Source of the DNA: Paenibacillus camerounensis | GTDB taxonomy: Bacteria; Bacillota; Bacilli; Paenibacillales; Paenibacillaceae | Reading direction: 5' to 3' | Length of the DNA: 64,000 bases | Assembly (NCBI RefSeq): GCF_000723885.1 | Contig: NZ_CCDG010000012.1 | Coordinates: forward strand, 23,319 to 87,318 | Part shown: piece after piece, positions 1-8,943 of the stretch | How positions within the stretch are numbered: the stretch's first letter is position 1 | Layout: each line of letters begins with the position of its first letter | Translations under genes and position numbers: made by a program | The notes under the pieces: generated by a model | The model's database searches: none | What the model was told of the DNA's origin: nothing | What the model saw: only the letters and a program-made list of their open reading frames with translations

Positions 1-224
1 CTGACATTGTAGGCCAGAGACACCCCTTCGCGGTCGAGTATCTCACCGCGTTTGGCAGTATAAGGAATATTACGGCGCCAAGACTCTTCCGCCTTGGCAC
101 TAAGCTTTTCGCCTTGATAAAGCTGCACATAGGCAAGACGTACAGCCAGTGAACCGAACAACACAGCAAGTCCCAGCAGTGTCCACAGCATTCTCCGCCG
201 GGTTACAACCTTTGAAACCTTCAT
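1..224 (-). CDS. spoVD: Stage V sporulation protein D (SpoVD-type penicillin-binding protein), N-terminal part
   Basis: Only the first ~75 residues lie in the window; the gene continues past position 1. The visible part has a basic N-terminus (MKVSKVVTRRR), one membrane segment, and the start of a class B PBP dimerisation domain with the RGEILDRxG signature (AKRGEILDREG). In the family, SpoVD is a transpeptidase needed for spore cortex peptidoglycan. It sits directly downstream of the septal PBP gene, as in B. subtilis. The ATG at 224 matches the family N-terminus and has a GGGGAA motif 6 nt upstream; an in-frame ATG at 257 would add 11 residues. SpoVD is favoured over a second vegetative PBP because of position and the N-terminal match. 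Confidence 0.85.
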   Translation of the reverse strand, partial: MKVSKVVTRRRMLWTLLGLAVLFGSLAVRLAYVQLYQGEKLSAKAEESWRRNIPYTAKRGEILDREGVSLAYNV

Positions 225-366
225 TTCGCGTTCCCCGCTTTCCCTCGTAGTAGACATGATCTCTTATCTTCATGACTATTCGGGACAAACAGGGGTTAGA
301 ACAAGCCCGGTTCAACGGTAAAGGCAGAGATCAGCAGATTCAAAAAACAAGCAGCCAAACGGACGG

Positions 367-2604
367 CTATCCGCCGCTTCCCGCGGCATCCCCTGCTTCA
401 TCTTCTGCTGCTGATACCGGAATATCCTCGCCGTAGGCATTGAGCGGACTCAGCTTGAGCTGCACCAGCTTTTTACCGTTTGAAGTGGATTCCGTCTGTT
501 CGGTAACATATCCTTCACCCTCTACAGAGATGGCCACCCTAAGCAGATTGAGTACCTCCAGCGCATCCCGCAGCGATTGTCCTTTAAGGTCAGGTATGGA
601 TGCCTGATCGCTCTGCTGGCTTAACAGATAGATTCTCTGCCCCGAAGCAAGCAGAGTCTTCGCCTCCGGATACTGGCTGACTACACCGCTGCCGCTGCCG
701 ACTGTTTCGAAATCGAAGCCCTGCTCAATCAGCAGTTTTCTGGCTTCCTGCATCGTTTTTCCAGTCAGGTCAGGTGCGGAGCGCTGTGCGGCAGGTGTAG
801 CTTTGCCAGTGACAGCGGCATTGCTTTCAACAGCCGCTGTCACCTTAGGAACTCCCATATAAGGCAATGCCTCGGACACGATTTCTTTGAACACCGGACC
901 TGCCGCAGCGCCGCCGCCGACAGCATCAGCAGGCTCGTCAATGACAACATAGATTGCAATCTTCGGGTTATTGGCAGGTGCGTATCCAAGGAAGGAAGAG
1001 CGTACCTTGTCGCGGTCATACCCGCCCTTACCGTCAGGCTTGATTGCCGTCCCCGTCTTGCCTGCCACCCGGTAGCCTTCAATGTAGGCATGACGCCCGG
1101 TTCCATGGTCGAGGTCAGCAACCACCTGCTCCAGGTAGCTGCCGGTTTCCCTGGCGCTTTCTTCGGAAATAACCTGACGCACCACCTGCGGCTGGGTTAT
1201 GGTAGTCTGGCCCGTATTGGGATCAGAGGTCTCCTTGATCACATGCGGCACCATCAGCTTGCCGCCGTTGGCGATGGCCGATATGGCGGTAAGCTGCTGA
1301 ATCGGAGTAACAAGCACTTTACCGTGCCCGTATGCGATCGTAGCGTTCTCCGAAGCATTGTTCGGTGTCGGGTTAACAATCCCGCTGATTTCACCCGGCA
1401 GGTCAATGCCGGTAAGATCGTTAAATCCGAAATCCTCCACGTACTGCAGCAGCCTCTCCGGACCGAGCATTTCATAACCAAGCTTGACAAAGGCCACGTT
1501 GCTTGAGCGCTTCACGCCTTCCAGGAAGGTGATTTGGCCATAACCGCTTCGATTCTGGTCATACAGCGGCTTGCCGTATCCTTTGATACGGATCGAACCG
1601 GACATAAAGGTTGCGTCAGGATCGAATAAATTCTCCTCCACCGCTCCGGCAAGCGGGACGATCTTGAACGTGGAGCCCGGCTCAAATCTCGTTTTGATAG
1701 CATGGTTGAAAAACACCCCGGGATCAGATGCGTACTTCCAGAATTCATTAGGGTTAAAGGTCGGCATATTAGCCAGACCCAGGATTTCCATCGTATTCGG
1801 ATCAGCAGCAATAACCGTTATACTCTTCGGCTTGTACTGGTCGTAAGCCTTCTGCATCGCTTCCTCAATATAACGCTGAATCGTGCTGTCTATGGTCAGC
1901 TTGATATTGGTGCCGTTGACGGCGGGCTGATAAGTATCCTGGGAATCCGGCAGCTTGATTCCTTTGCCGTCACTCTGGTAGTAGAGCTTGCCATTCGTCC
2001 CCTGAAGCTGCTTGTTAAAATAACTCTCCAGCCCCATGATGGCTTCGCCGTCACGGTTCGTATAGCCTAAAATATGCGCAGCAAGAGTACCCTTCGGATA
2101 ATAACGCTTCTGCTCCGTAATCAGTCCGACTCCGGTCTCCAGCGTATTATGCTTCTCCTCCAGCCCTTTATAGAATTCCCTCACTTTATCCGCAAGCTCT
2201 TTATCAATCTTCCAGCCCTCGTTGCGGATTTCGCGGTTCTTCAGGTAATTCCCTTTATCATCCTTGGCTTCTACCAGTTTCTTCAGCTCAGCCTCCGGTT
2301 TGCCCAGCAGCTCGTGGAGACCCTTAATTACCTCTTCACCGATGCCCTTTTCAGCGATAACCTCAGGGTTCACAACCACCGTATATGCCGGCACATCACT
2401 GGCAAGAACACTGCCGTTGCGGTCCTCGATACTCCCCCGCTTTGCTTTGATGACAGAGGTATGGGCCCATTGGGTAACTGCCTTCTCATGCCAGAAGTCA
2501 TTCTGCATCACCTGAATCCAGAAGACCCGGACGACTAAAACAAGAAAAAAGAGGGTAATACACCCTCCTATAAACAGCGTGCGAAGTTTAATTCTCTTTA
2601 CCAT
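367..2604 (-). CDS. pbpB: Septal penicillin-binding protein 2B with two PASTA domains
   Basis: 745-residue class B transpeptidase that cross-links septal peptidoglycan in the divisome. It has an N-terminal membrane anchor (residues ~8-30), the RGxIxDRNG dimerisation motif at ~56-64, and a transpeptidase domain with all three active-site motifs: STFK (S311-K314, catalytic Ser311), SSN (367-369) and KTGT (516-519). Two PASTA repeats follow (~614-740), as in B. subtilis PBP2B. The ATG has GAGG 7 nt upstream. It follows ftsL by about 40 bp and precedes spoVD, the standard dcw order. An acidic, glycine-rich tail ends the protein. No defects are seen. Confidence 0.95.
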   Translation of the reverse strand: MVKRIKLRTLFIGGCITLFFLVLVVRVFWIQVMQNDFWHEKAVTQWAHTSVIKAKRGSIEDRNGSVLASDVPAYTVVVNPEVIAEKGIGEEVIKGLHELLGKPEAELKKLVEAKDDKGNYLKNREIRNEGWKIDKELADKVREFYKGLEEKHNTLETGVGLITEQKRYYPKGTLAAHILGYTNRDGEAIMGLESYFNKQLQGTNGKLYYQSDGKGIKLPDSQDTYQPAVNGTNIKLTIDSTIQRYIEEAMQKAYDQYKPKSITVIAADPNTMEILGLANMPTFNPNEFWKYASDPGVFFNHAIKTRFEPGSTFKIVPLAGAVEENLFDPDATFMSGSIRIKGYGKPLYDQNRSGYGQITFLEGVKRSSNVAFVKLGYEMLGPERLLQYVEDFGFNDLTGIDLPGEISGIVNPTPNNASENATIAYGHGKVLVTPIQQLTAISAIANGGKLMVPHVIKETSDPNTGQTTITQPQVVRQVISEESARETGSYLEQVVADLDHGTGRHAYIEGYRVAGKTGTAIKPDGKGGYDRDKVRSSFLGYAPANNPKIAIYVVIDEPADAVGGGAAAGPVFKEIVSEALPYMGVPKVTAAVESNAAVTGKATPAAQRSAPDLTGKTMQEARKLLIEQGFDFETVGSGSGVVSQYPEAKTLLASGQRIYLLSQQSDQASIPDLKGQSLRDALEVLNLLRVAISVEGEGYVTEQTESTSNGKKLVQLKLSPLNAYGEDIPVSAAEDEAGDAAGSGG

Positions 2605-2645
2605 AAGGAAACCTCACAAACTCTATTATTGCAGCCTGTCCGCCG

Positions 2646-3041
2646 CTAATTATTGTTTTCGTCAGCTGCTTTACCGTTCGCAGACACATAAATCGCGGAA
2701 TCTTCAGGCGGCTGGACATATCCAAGCTTTTTGGCCTTGTCGGCTACCTGCTGCTCCAGCGTCTGCTTCTCCATCTGATAAGTGGCAATTTGCTTTTGTG
2801 TCTCAGCAATGCTGCTATCCAGCTTCTGAGCCTGCAGGTTCAAATCATAAATGTGGACGTAACGCCAAATCAGGGCGACAGCCACCAGCACAAATGCCGC
2901 CAGTGTCAGCATATAGATCAGCTTCTCCTGGGTCGGCAGTACCATCCGTCTGGTGACAACTTTTGTCTTCTCGCGGTAAAGCGGGTTTACCTCTTGTTTT
3001 CTCTTAGGTTGAACTGCTAAATTGCCGCGGGTATAGGCCAT
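2646..3041 (-). CDS. ftsL: Cell division protein FtsL
   Basis: 131-residue bitopic membrane protein. It has a basic cytoplasmic N-terminus (to ~residue 37), one membrane helix (~38-58) and an external coiled-coil/leucine-zipper-like segment (~65-105) ending in an acidic, Asn-rich tail. This architecture, and its place between rsmH and pbpB, identify FtsL rather than sequence conservation, which is low in the family. FtsL forms a divisome subcomplex with DivIC/FtsB and DivIB/FtsQ that controls septal wall synthesis. AAAGGAG lies upstream of the ATG. It is co-transcribed with the flanking genes, judged by the short gaps. Confidence 0.9.
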   Translation of the reverse strand: MAYTRGNLAVQPKRKQEVNPLYREKTKVVTRRMVLPTQEKLIYMLTLAAFVLVAVALIWRYVHIYDLNLQAQKLDSSIAETQKQIATYQMEKQTLEQQVADKAKKLGYVQPPEDSAIYVSANGKAADENNN

Positions 3042-3069
3042 CTCTCTGACTCTCCTTTATCGTCGTTTT

Positions 3070-4023
3070 CTATAATTTCTCTGCAACGCGCAGCTTTGCG
3101 GAACGTGCGCGCGGGTTGTGCTCGAGCTCTTCCTCGGAAGGCACCCGCGGCTTACGGTTCACCAGCTTCAGCTTGCCTTCAGCGCCGCATACGCAGAACG
3201 GAAAGTCAGGCGGGCAAGTGCATCTGCTCAAATAACTGCTGAATATCTGCTTGCAGATCCGGTCTTCCAGTGAATGAAACGTAATAACCGAGACTCTTCC
3301 TTCAGGCGCCAGACAGCGCACAGCTCCGTGCAGCCCTTCCTCGAAAGCGCCCAGCTCATCATTCACGGCAATTCTAAGCGCCTGAAAGCTGCGTTTGGCC
3401 GGATGGCCTCCTGTTCTTCGCGCAGCTGCAGGAATCCCTTCCTTGATCAGCTCTACCAGCTCACCGGTATTTGTAACCGGCTGCTCTTCACGCCTCTCGA
3501 TAATTTTGCGGGCAATCCGCCGTGAGAACTTCTCTTCCCCGTACTGGAACAGCACGCGGGCAATTTCCTGTTCAGACCAAGTGTTGATAATGTCGGCTGC
3601 GGTCAGCTCTGCAGACTGGTCCATCCGCATATCAAGCGGGGCATCGTGATTATAGCTGAATCCCCGTTCCCCTTCATCGAACTGGGGTGAAGATACGCCG
3701 AGATCAAACAGTATACCATCCACCTGCGGAACTCCGTCTTTTTGCGGTACGAACGGCAGTGTCTTCAGGACCTGCTCCAGATCCCGGAAATTGGTCTTAA
3801 CCGTCACTACCCTCTCCCCGTATTCAGCCAGACGCTCCTTAGCATTATCCAGAGCCCAGTCATCCTGATCCAGACAGATCAGCCGGCCGTTACCGCTAAG
3901 CTTGGACGCAATCAGTGAACTGTGTCCGGCTCCTCCAAGTGTACAGTCGACATATATGCCATCCTCTTTGATGTGCAGCCCCTCTGTCGCTTCTTCCTTA
4001 AGCACCGTGATGTGGTGAAACAA
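3070..4023 (-). CDS. rsmH: 16S rRNA (cytosine1402-N4)-methyltransferase RsmH
   Basis: 317-residue SAM-dependent methyltransferase that modifies C1402 of 16S rRNA in the decoding centre. The start is a TTG at 4021-4023 ([12 protein letters not shown]), preceded by GGAGGG with a 7-nt spacer; the reading frame stays open for another ~96 codons upstream, but that stretch overlaps mraZ and does not resemble the family. The SAM-binding motif [10 protein letters not shown] is near residue 32, and the FHSLEDR motif typical of MraW/RsmH is present near the C-terminal third. The length equals the usual ~310-320. It lies between mraZ and ftsL as in most bacteria. Confidence 0.95.
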   Translation of the reverse strand: MFHHITVLKEEATEGLHIKEDGIYVDCTLGGAGHSSLIASKLSGNGRLICLDQDDWALDNAKERLAEYGERVVTVKTNFRDLEQVLKTLPFVPQKDGVPQVDGILFDLGVSSPQFDEGERGFSYNHDAPLDMRMDQSAELTAADIINTWSEQEIARVLFQYGEEKFSRRIARKIIERREEQPVTNTGELVELIKEGIPAAARRTGGHPAKRSFQALRIAVNDELGAFEEGLHGAVRCLAPEGRVSVITFHSLEDRICKQIFSSYLSRCTCPPDFPFCVCGAEGKLKLVNRKPRVPSEEELEHNPRARSAKLRVAEKL

Positions 4024-4063
4024 GCTGCATCCCTCCAGGGCAGTATTCGAATTGTATTGTGTA

Positions 4064-4501
4064 TTATAGGTCAAAGTTGAAATCCACCAGCTTCTCGGCA
4101 ATTTCGTTGAACGATTCTTCTGACTGTTTGAAGTACTGCTCCCATAGCTCTTTGTTCCAGATTTCCACCCGGTTCGAAACGCCCAGAATAACACAGTCCT
4201 TGTCCAGCTTGGCATATTGCCGCAAATTCCCCGGCAGATTAACCCTGCCCTGCTTGTCCCATACACATTCCGTCGCTCCTGAGAAAAAGAAGCGGCTGAA
4301 GGCACGGGCATCCGATTTCATCAGCGAAAGGCTTTTGAGCTTTTGCTCCATGATTCCCCATTCTTCCATGGGATAAACAAACAGGCAGGAATCAAGGCCG
4401 CGGGTTGCAACAAACGAGGTTCCGAGCAATTCACGGAATTTAGCCGGGATAATGATCCGGCCCTTGTCGTCAATGCTATGCTGGAACTCCCCCATAAACA
4501 T
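4064..4501 (-). CDS. mraZ: Transcriptional regulator MraZ
   Basis: 145-residue AbrB-fold DNA-binding protein with two MraZ/SpoVT-AbrB repeats. It begins [15 protein letters not shown], the conserved family N-terminus, so the ATG at 4499-4501 is chosen over an in-frame GTG four codons upstream that sits too close to the GGGGAG ribosome-binding site. The second repeat carries DKQGRVNLP. MraZ is known to bind tandem short repeats at its own promoter and repress the dcw operon; such repeats are visible just upstream (4529-4554). It is the first gene of the mraZ-rsmH-ftsL-pbpB operon. Confidence 0.95.
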   Translation of the reverse strand: MFMGEFQHSIDDKGRIIIPAKFRELLGTSFVATRGLDSCLFVYPMEEWGIMEQKLKSLSLMKSDARAFSRFFFSGATECVWDKQGRVNLPGNLRQYAKLDKDCVILGVSNRVEIWNKELWEQYFKQSEESFNEIAEKLVDFNFDL

Positions 4502-4528
4502 CGATTTACCCACTCCCCGTTACCAATT

Positions 4529-4554
4529 CCCCACTTTACCCCACTTTACACCAC
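4529..4554 (-). promoter_or_regulatory. MraZ-type operator: three GTGG boxes at 10-bp spacing
   Basis: On the minus strand three boxes GTGGTG, GTGGGG, GTGGGG occur at exact 10-bp intervals, the first two followed by TAAA and the last by AATT (forward-strand boxes at 4529-4534, 4539-4544, 4549-4554). MraZ proteins are known to recognise direct repeats of a short G-rich box in front of mraZ. Position between the putative -10 and the start codon fits autorepression. Confidence 0.7.
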
Positions 4555-4560
4555 CTAAGC

Positions 4561-4566
4561 ATAATA
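4561..4566 (-). promoter_or_regulatory. Candidate -10 element (TATTAT) of the mraZ operon
   Basis: TATTAT on the minus strand lies immediately upstream of the GTGG boxes, which would place the transcription start inside the operator. The matching -35 is weak (TTTTTG, 17-bp spacer). A TTGACA at 4623-4628 is too far upstream to pair with it and may belong to another promoter. Confidence 0.4.
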
Positions 4567-4787
4567 GATTCGCCATTAAAAATCAAAAACCTTTTTCACA
4601 CCAAAGGTAATTTTTTCTTGTTTGTCAAGCTATCATTTCAACGTTCCTTCCAGCCATCCCATTCCTTTGCAGACTCAGATCCTGAGAAAAATAGACAGCA
4701 AAGCGTGAAACAGCAGAAAAAGGGGTATATACTATCTTGAATCCTATTTGAATCCAGATTTTAGCCGGACATATCCAGGAGGGGCGT

Positions 4788-4904
4788 ATGGGAAATATAA
4801 CGAAGTTGAAAATCAGGTTGAGTTTTACGCAGATCCATCAGCGAATAAAGCCCATAAACAGCAAAATACCCGGGCCACTGTATGGCTTCCGGGCATTAGG
4901 CTAA
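4788..4904 (+). CDS. Candidate 38-residue basic peptide ORF
   Basis: Short plus-strand ORF with ATG at 4788 and a near-perfect ribosome-binding site (AGGAGGGG, ~3-nt spacing from the end of the G-run). The predicted peptide is basic (starts MGNITKLKIR) and has no recognised domain, signal peptide or membrane segment. It lies opposite to both flanking genes, and its 3' end overlaps the inverted repeat that terminates ahcY. A sequence TATACT is present ~60 nt upstream, without a good -35. It may be a chance ORF; no homolog is recognised. Confidence 0.2.
   Translation: MGNITKLKIRLSFTQIHQRIKPINSKIPGPLYGFRALG
4866..4895 (-). terminator. Terminator hairpin downstream of ahcY
   Basis: The minus strand reads CCCGG-AA-GCCA, loop, TGGC-CCGGG followed by TATTTTG, a stem of 5+4 bp with a 2-nt bulge and a modest T-rich tail. 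It starts about 25 nt past the ahcY stop codon. Confidence 0.6.
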
Positions 4905-4920
4905 TCCATACACACTCTAG

Positions 4921-6192
4921 TTAATCATTCAGATTCCAGCTGTCAAGATATTCGACCTGCGCCGGAGTCAGACTGTCAATAGAAATCCCCAAGCTTTCCA
5001 GCTTGTAACGGGCTACCTGCTCATCCAGCTCATACGGGACGTTTTCTACCTTGACACCGATATTTTTGTAATTATCATTTACATATTTTAGCGATAGAGC
5101 CTGCAGTGCAAAAGTAGTATCCATAATTTCCGCCGGATGGCCGTCAGCGGCTCCGAGGTTAACCAGCCTGCCTTCAGCCAGCAGGTACAGCTTGCGTCCG
5201 TCCTTTAGCTGATATTCCTCAATGTTTTTGCGGACAACGCGCTGGGATACAGAACGTTCAGCCAGTTCAGGCTTATTCACTTCCACATCAAAATGTCCGG
5301 CGTTGCAGAGGATTGCTCCGTCCTTCATTACATCGTAATGCTCACCTCGGATAACATAACGGTTACCGGTTACTGTAACGAAGAAATCACCGTGCTTCGC
5401 CGCTTCCTCCATCTTCATAACCTGGAAGCCGTCCATATGCGCTTCAACTGCTTTGATCGCATCTACTTCAGTTACGATTACGTTTGCTCCAAGGCCTTTG
5501 GCACGCATTGCCACACCTTTGCCGCACCAGCCGTAACCGACGACAACGACTGTTTTACCGGCTACAATCAGGTTGGTTGTGCGGACGATGCCGTCCCAGG
5601 CGGACTGCCCTGTCCCATAACGGTTGTCGAACAAATATTTGCAATAAGCATCATTGACCGCTACCATCGGAAACTTCAGGATGCCCTGCTTCTGCAGCGC
5701 CTTAAGCCGGATAATTCCAGTCGTAGTCTCTTCTGCACCGCCGCGGATATTCTCCATCAGGTCAGGCCGCTCGGAATGCAGCAAGGTAGCAAAATCGCCC
5801 CCGTCATCAATAATTAAGTCAGGCTTGCTCTCCAGCGCTTTAATGTTCAGCGACTTGAATTCCTCCGGTGTCGGATTATATTTGGCGAATACTGTAATTC
5901 CGTCTTCGACAAGTGCTGCGCAAACATCATCCTGTGTAGAGAGGGGATTGGAGCCTGTAATTGTAACTTCGGCGCCACCAGCCTGGACAACCTTAGCAAG
6001 ATAGGCCGTTTTGGCTTCCAGATGCAGAGTAATCGACACCTTAAGCCCTTTGAACGGCTGCTCGGCTTCAAATTGCTCGCGGATGCGGTTCAGCACCGGC
6101 ATATGCTGGCGGACCCAGTCGATTTTGAGATGGCCTTCCGGGGCAAGCGACATATCTGCAACGATACTGTTCTGTTTCGACAATGAACTCAT
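4921..6192 (-). CDS. ahcY: Adenosylhomocysteinase
   Basis: 423-residue NAD-dependent S-adenosylhomocysteine hydrolase, which splits SAH to adenosine and homocysteine and so relieves product inhibition of methyltransferases. Visible are the substrate-site region [18 protein letters not shown] and a Rossmann NAD-binding loop GYGWCGKG, plus the C-terminal HPAEIMD motif. The length matches the compact bacterial/archaeal form lacking the ~40-residue insert. The ATG has TAGGAGG 8 nt upstream. It lies 37 bp after bshC and is probably co-transcribed with it. B. subtilis uses the MtnN/LuxS route instead, so placing ahcY between bshC and mraZ is a lineage difference. Confidence 0.93.
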   Translation of the reverse strand: MSSLSKQNSIVADMSLAPEGHLKIDWVRQHMPVLNRIREQFEAEQPFKGLKVSITLHLEAKTAYLAKVVQAGGAEVTITGSNPLSTQDDVCAALVEDGITVFAKYNPTPEEFKSLNIKALESKPDLIIDDGGDFATLLHSERPDLMENIRGGAEETTTGIIRLKALQKQGILKFPMVAVNDAYCKYLFDNRYGTGQSAWDGIVRTTNLIVAGKTVVVVGYGWCGKGVAMRAKGLGANVIVTEVDAIKAVEAHMDGFQVMKMEEAAKHGDFFVTVTGNRYVIRGEHYDVMKDGAILCNAGHFDVEVNKPELAERSVSQRVVRKNIEEYQLKDGRKLYLLAEGRLVNLGAADGHPAEIMDTTFALQALSLKYVNDNYKNIGVKVENVPYELDEQVARYKLESLGISIDSLTPAQVEYLDSWNLND

Positions 6193-6229
6193 GTAACAAC
6201 CTCCTAAGATTATGGATTAAATCGTGTTC

Positions 6230-7861
6230 CTACATATATATAATGCGATGAGCTCCGCTGAAGTCAGCAGGCATTTCCATCAGCTCATCGAGCCAGGCCA
6301 GACCGTAACGGTTAAGGTAATACATAACGTTATAGGCTCTCTCCTGCAGCTTGCCTGCAGGCATAAGCGAGAGTTCTATCCGCTCCCACTGACGAAGCGC
6401 GGCTTCATTCTGCTTCTCCATTGCATCCTGGGCTTTGCCCGCCAGGAATGAGATTTGATCCAGAATCTTCTCCTTATTGTTCTGGCCCAGCTTGAGCAGT
6501 CCGGCTTGAATACTGCCGAGCTGTTCAATCAGCGGCTCATACAACGCCGTGAAGGACTCCTTAACCTCAAGGAAACGGCGGTCCAGCTCTAGTTCATCCT
6601 GGGCTGCAAGCCACTCTTTGCGTTTGCTGTCAAGTCCGGAACGGACATCATTGAACGCAAGGCCGTATTTCTCCATATGCTTGTGAAGCGTACCTTCAAT
6701 TATTGTAAAAGACATCCGCGGCATAATGAGCGGCATCTGATCATCTACCACGGCAAAGGCATTACGCGGTATTGCCCAGTAGGCAATTTCCCCCTGTCCC
6801 AGCACGGTAGCCAGCACCGGCAGGACATAATTCTGCATCAGCGGACGGGTCAGAACATTGTTACTGAACCGCTCTGGATGTGCCTCCAGCATGGACAGGA
6901 GCTCATCCCGGGTAAAGGATACCGTCCCCTTACGGTCGGTGAACGTATCCCCGGCCTTATGCAGCAGAAGCCGCGCGCCTTCATGTATATAGAAGAGATT
7001 CGCGTTGCCCGGGGTCACATCAGCCTGCAGTTCATATCCGGCAGCTGTAATCTCGTCGGCCGCCTGCTTGTAAGCCGTCTCGAGCTCATCATTCCGTTCA
7101 ATCAATGTAGCGAAGAATGGACGTTCCAGAGCGCGCAGTGCAGGATCGGCAGAATCCAGCAAAACAAGTCCGAATTTGCCGAACAGGGATCCCAGCAGCT
7201 TGGCGAAAGCCTCACTCATACTGCAGGCTCTCTCTGTTGATTTGCGGATAAATTCCATAATCCGCGGTTTAAATTCACTTTCCTGCAGCATGCCGTCCAG
7301 CAGCTCCGTTACCTGCTGCCAGCTTTCCGGCTGCACTGTGATTCCGCTGACTGAAGCCCGCGGTCCTTCGGGCTTGTCCAGCTTGATCTTGGTGAATTCG
7401 CCGCCCCTGTTTAATACATACGTATGATTGACTTCGTCCCAGTCATGATCCTCACCCGCAATCCAGAACAGCGGAATGACAGGCCGGCCAAGCTGGGCAG
7501 CAGCTTCTTTTGCCGCCAGAATCGCTGTTGCCGCCTTATAGACCACAAAGAGAGGTCCTGTAAACAGGCCGCTTTGCTGTCCGCCGGTAATCACCAGTGT
7601 TCCAGACTGCTCCAGCAGGTCTAGTGACGCCATCACTTCAGAATGATTGTTGTGCTGCTGATTGTAACATCGCAGGACCTCAGCTACCCCGGCACGTCCG
7701 GCACGCTGATGCTCCGTTCGATCCAGCCAGTCCGCCCGTGCAGCCCGGCTGTCTTCATTTCTGAAATCCCCGCCATACAGCTTGTCTACTGTTTCATACT
7801 GACCTATATAATCACGCGCGAGCTTAGAGCCGCCCGGTATCGGTTCCGGTACTGCCTTCAT
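6230..7861 (-). CDS. bshC: Bacillithiol biosynthesis cysteine-adding enzyme BshC
   Basis: 543-residue protein of the BshC (YllA) family, the putative ligase for the last step of bacillithiol synthesis, which joins cysteine to glucosaminyl-malate. It has the usual length and family features such as the early DYIGQYETV segment, the TGGQQSGLFTGP motif near residue 95, and the HDWDEVNH motif near residue 138, in a nucleotidyltransferase-like core with a C-terminal coiled coil (~430-490). The start ATG is preceded by AGGAGG. The location upstream of mraZ matches B. subtilis yllA-mraZ, although ahcY is inserted here. Confidence 0.93.
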   Translation of the reverse strand: MKAVPEPIPGGSKLARDYIGQYETVDKLYGGDFRNEDSRAARADWLDRTEHQRAGRAGVAEVLRCYNQQHNNHSEVMASLDLLEQSGTLVITGGQQSGLFTGPLFVVYKAATAILAAKEAAAQLGRPVIPLFWIAGEDHDWDEVNHTYVLNRGGEFTKIKLDKPEGPRASVSGITVQPESWQQVTELLDGMLQESEFKPRIMEFIRKSTERACSMSEAFAKLLGSLFGKFGLVLLDSADPALRALERPFFATLIERNDELETAYKQAADEITAAGYELQADVTPGNANLFYIHEGARLLLHKAGDTFTDRKGTVSFTRDELLSMLEAHPERFSNNVLTRPLMQNYVLPVLATVLGQGEIAYWAIPRNAFAVVDDQMPLIMPRMSFTIIEGTLHKHMEKYGLAFNDVRSGLDSKRKEWLAAQDELELDRRFLEVKESFTALYEPLIEQLGSIQAGLLKLGQNNKEKILDQISFLAGKAQDAMEKQNEAALRQWERIELSLMPAGKLQERAYNVMYYLNRYGLAWLDELMEMPADFSGAHRIIYM

Positions 7862-7976
7862 AAGTTATTGCCTCCTGTTCAGTAGTCCTGCTATATGTAA
7901 ACATCTAGTCCATAAACTCTATATGATTGTATCCAAAGTAAGGGCGCGCGTCAAAGAAATCCGGCTTACGCATAAC

Positions 7977-8001
7977 AGGCGGGAGCTGAACGCTCCCGCC
8001 T
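7977..8001 (-). terminator. Terminator-like hairpin after oppF
   Basis: A perfect 10-bp stem AGGCGGGAGC / GCTCCCGCCT with a 5-nt loop lies 22 nt past the oppF stop. The following minus-strand sequence (GTTATGCG) lacks a U-run, so it may be an imperfect intrinsic terminator or an mRNA 3'-end stabiliser. Confidence 0.55.
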
Positions 8002-8022
8002 GCATCTGTAACACTGTCTGTT

Positions 8023-8943
8023 CTAAGCAAACTTTTTAGCGACAAAATGACCCTTGGAAACTTCCACAAGCTCAAAGTCACTGTCGTTAGATTTATCGTC
8101 AGCCGAGTAAATCGGGCTGCCAAGCTCATCATTTAAAAGAATCCGCTTTTTGTTTGCTTCCGCTTCCGGATCCGGCTCCGGAATCGCTGAGAGCAGCGAT
8201 CTGGTGTACGGATGAAGCGGGTTGGCATACAGCTCTTCACTCTCTGCGAGCTCCACCATTCTGCCCAGGTACATTACCGCTACGCGGTCACTGATGTGCT
8301 TAACCATGGACAGGTCATGCGCGATAAAGAGATACGTCAGACCCAGACGGTCCTGCAGCTCTTTAAGCAGGTTGACAACCTGCGCCTGGATTGACACGTC
8401 GAGTGCGGAGATCGGCTCATCGCAGACGATGAATTTAGGGTTTACCGCAAGTGCACGGGCAATGCCGATACGCTGGCGTTGACCACCGGAGAATTCATGC
8501 GGATAACGGGTAGCATGGTCATGGTTGAGACCAACCATATCCAGCAGCTCTTCAATCCGTTTTTTACGTTCAGCACGGCTTCCGGCCATGCCGTGAATAT
8601 CAAGTGCTTCGCCGATGATATCCGAGACCGTAAAACGCGGATTAAGCGATGCGTAAGGATCCTGGAAGATCATCTGCATATCGCGGCGCATAGCTTTCAT
8701 TTTACTTGGGGACAGACTGTAAATATCCGTTCCATTGTACTTTACACTTCCGGCAGTAGGTTCATATAGGCGGAGAACCGTACGGCCAGCAGTAGTTTTA
8801 CCGCAACCTGATTCACCAACCATGCCAAGGGTTTCACCTTCACGAATGGAGAAATTGATATTATCAACTGCCTTAAGGATTTTGCCTTTTCCAACATTAA
8901 AATATTTTTTAAGTCCTTCTACTTCAATAAGGTTCTTACTCAA
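8023..8943 (-). CDS. oppF: Oligopeptide ABC transporter ATP-binding protein OppF
   Basis: 306-residue ABC ATPase of the peptide/nickel family. It contains Walker A GESGCGKTT, Q-loop QDPYASLNP, signature FSGGQRQR, Walker B IVCDEPISALD and the H-loop IAHD. The start is a TTG at 8941-8943 (MSKNLIEVEGLKKYF) with AAGGAGGT 9 nt upstream; the frame stays open further upstream only through the oppD remnant. The C-terminal segment lacks the cysteine cluster found in some OppF/DppF proteins and ends with the common PGHFV-like motif (KGHFVAKKFA). It normally pairs with OppD to energise OppBC, but no intact oppD is present in this operon. Confidence 0.92.
   Translation of the reverse strand: MSKNLIEVEGLKKYFNVGKGKILKAVDNINFSIREGETLGMVGESGCGKTTAGRTVLRLYEPTAGSVKYNGTDIYSLSPSKMKAMRRDMQMIFQDPYASLNPRFTVSDIIGEALDIHGMAGSRAERKKRIEELLDMVGLNHDHATRYPHEFSGGQRQRIGIARALAVNPKFIVCDEPISALDVSIQAQVVNLLKELQDRLGLTYLFIAHDLSMVKHISDRVAVMYLGRMVELAESEELYANPLHPYTRSLLSAIPEPDPEAEANKKRILLNDELGSPIYSADDKSNDSDFELVEVSKGHFVAKKFA

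Noticed and set aside
4619..4630. TTGACA upstream of mraZ as -35 of the mraZ promoter
   Set aside because: It is ~57 bp from the TATTAT; no suitable -10 at 16-18 bp spacing was found.
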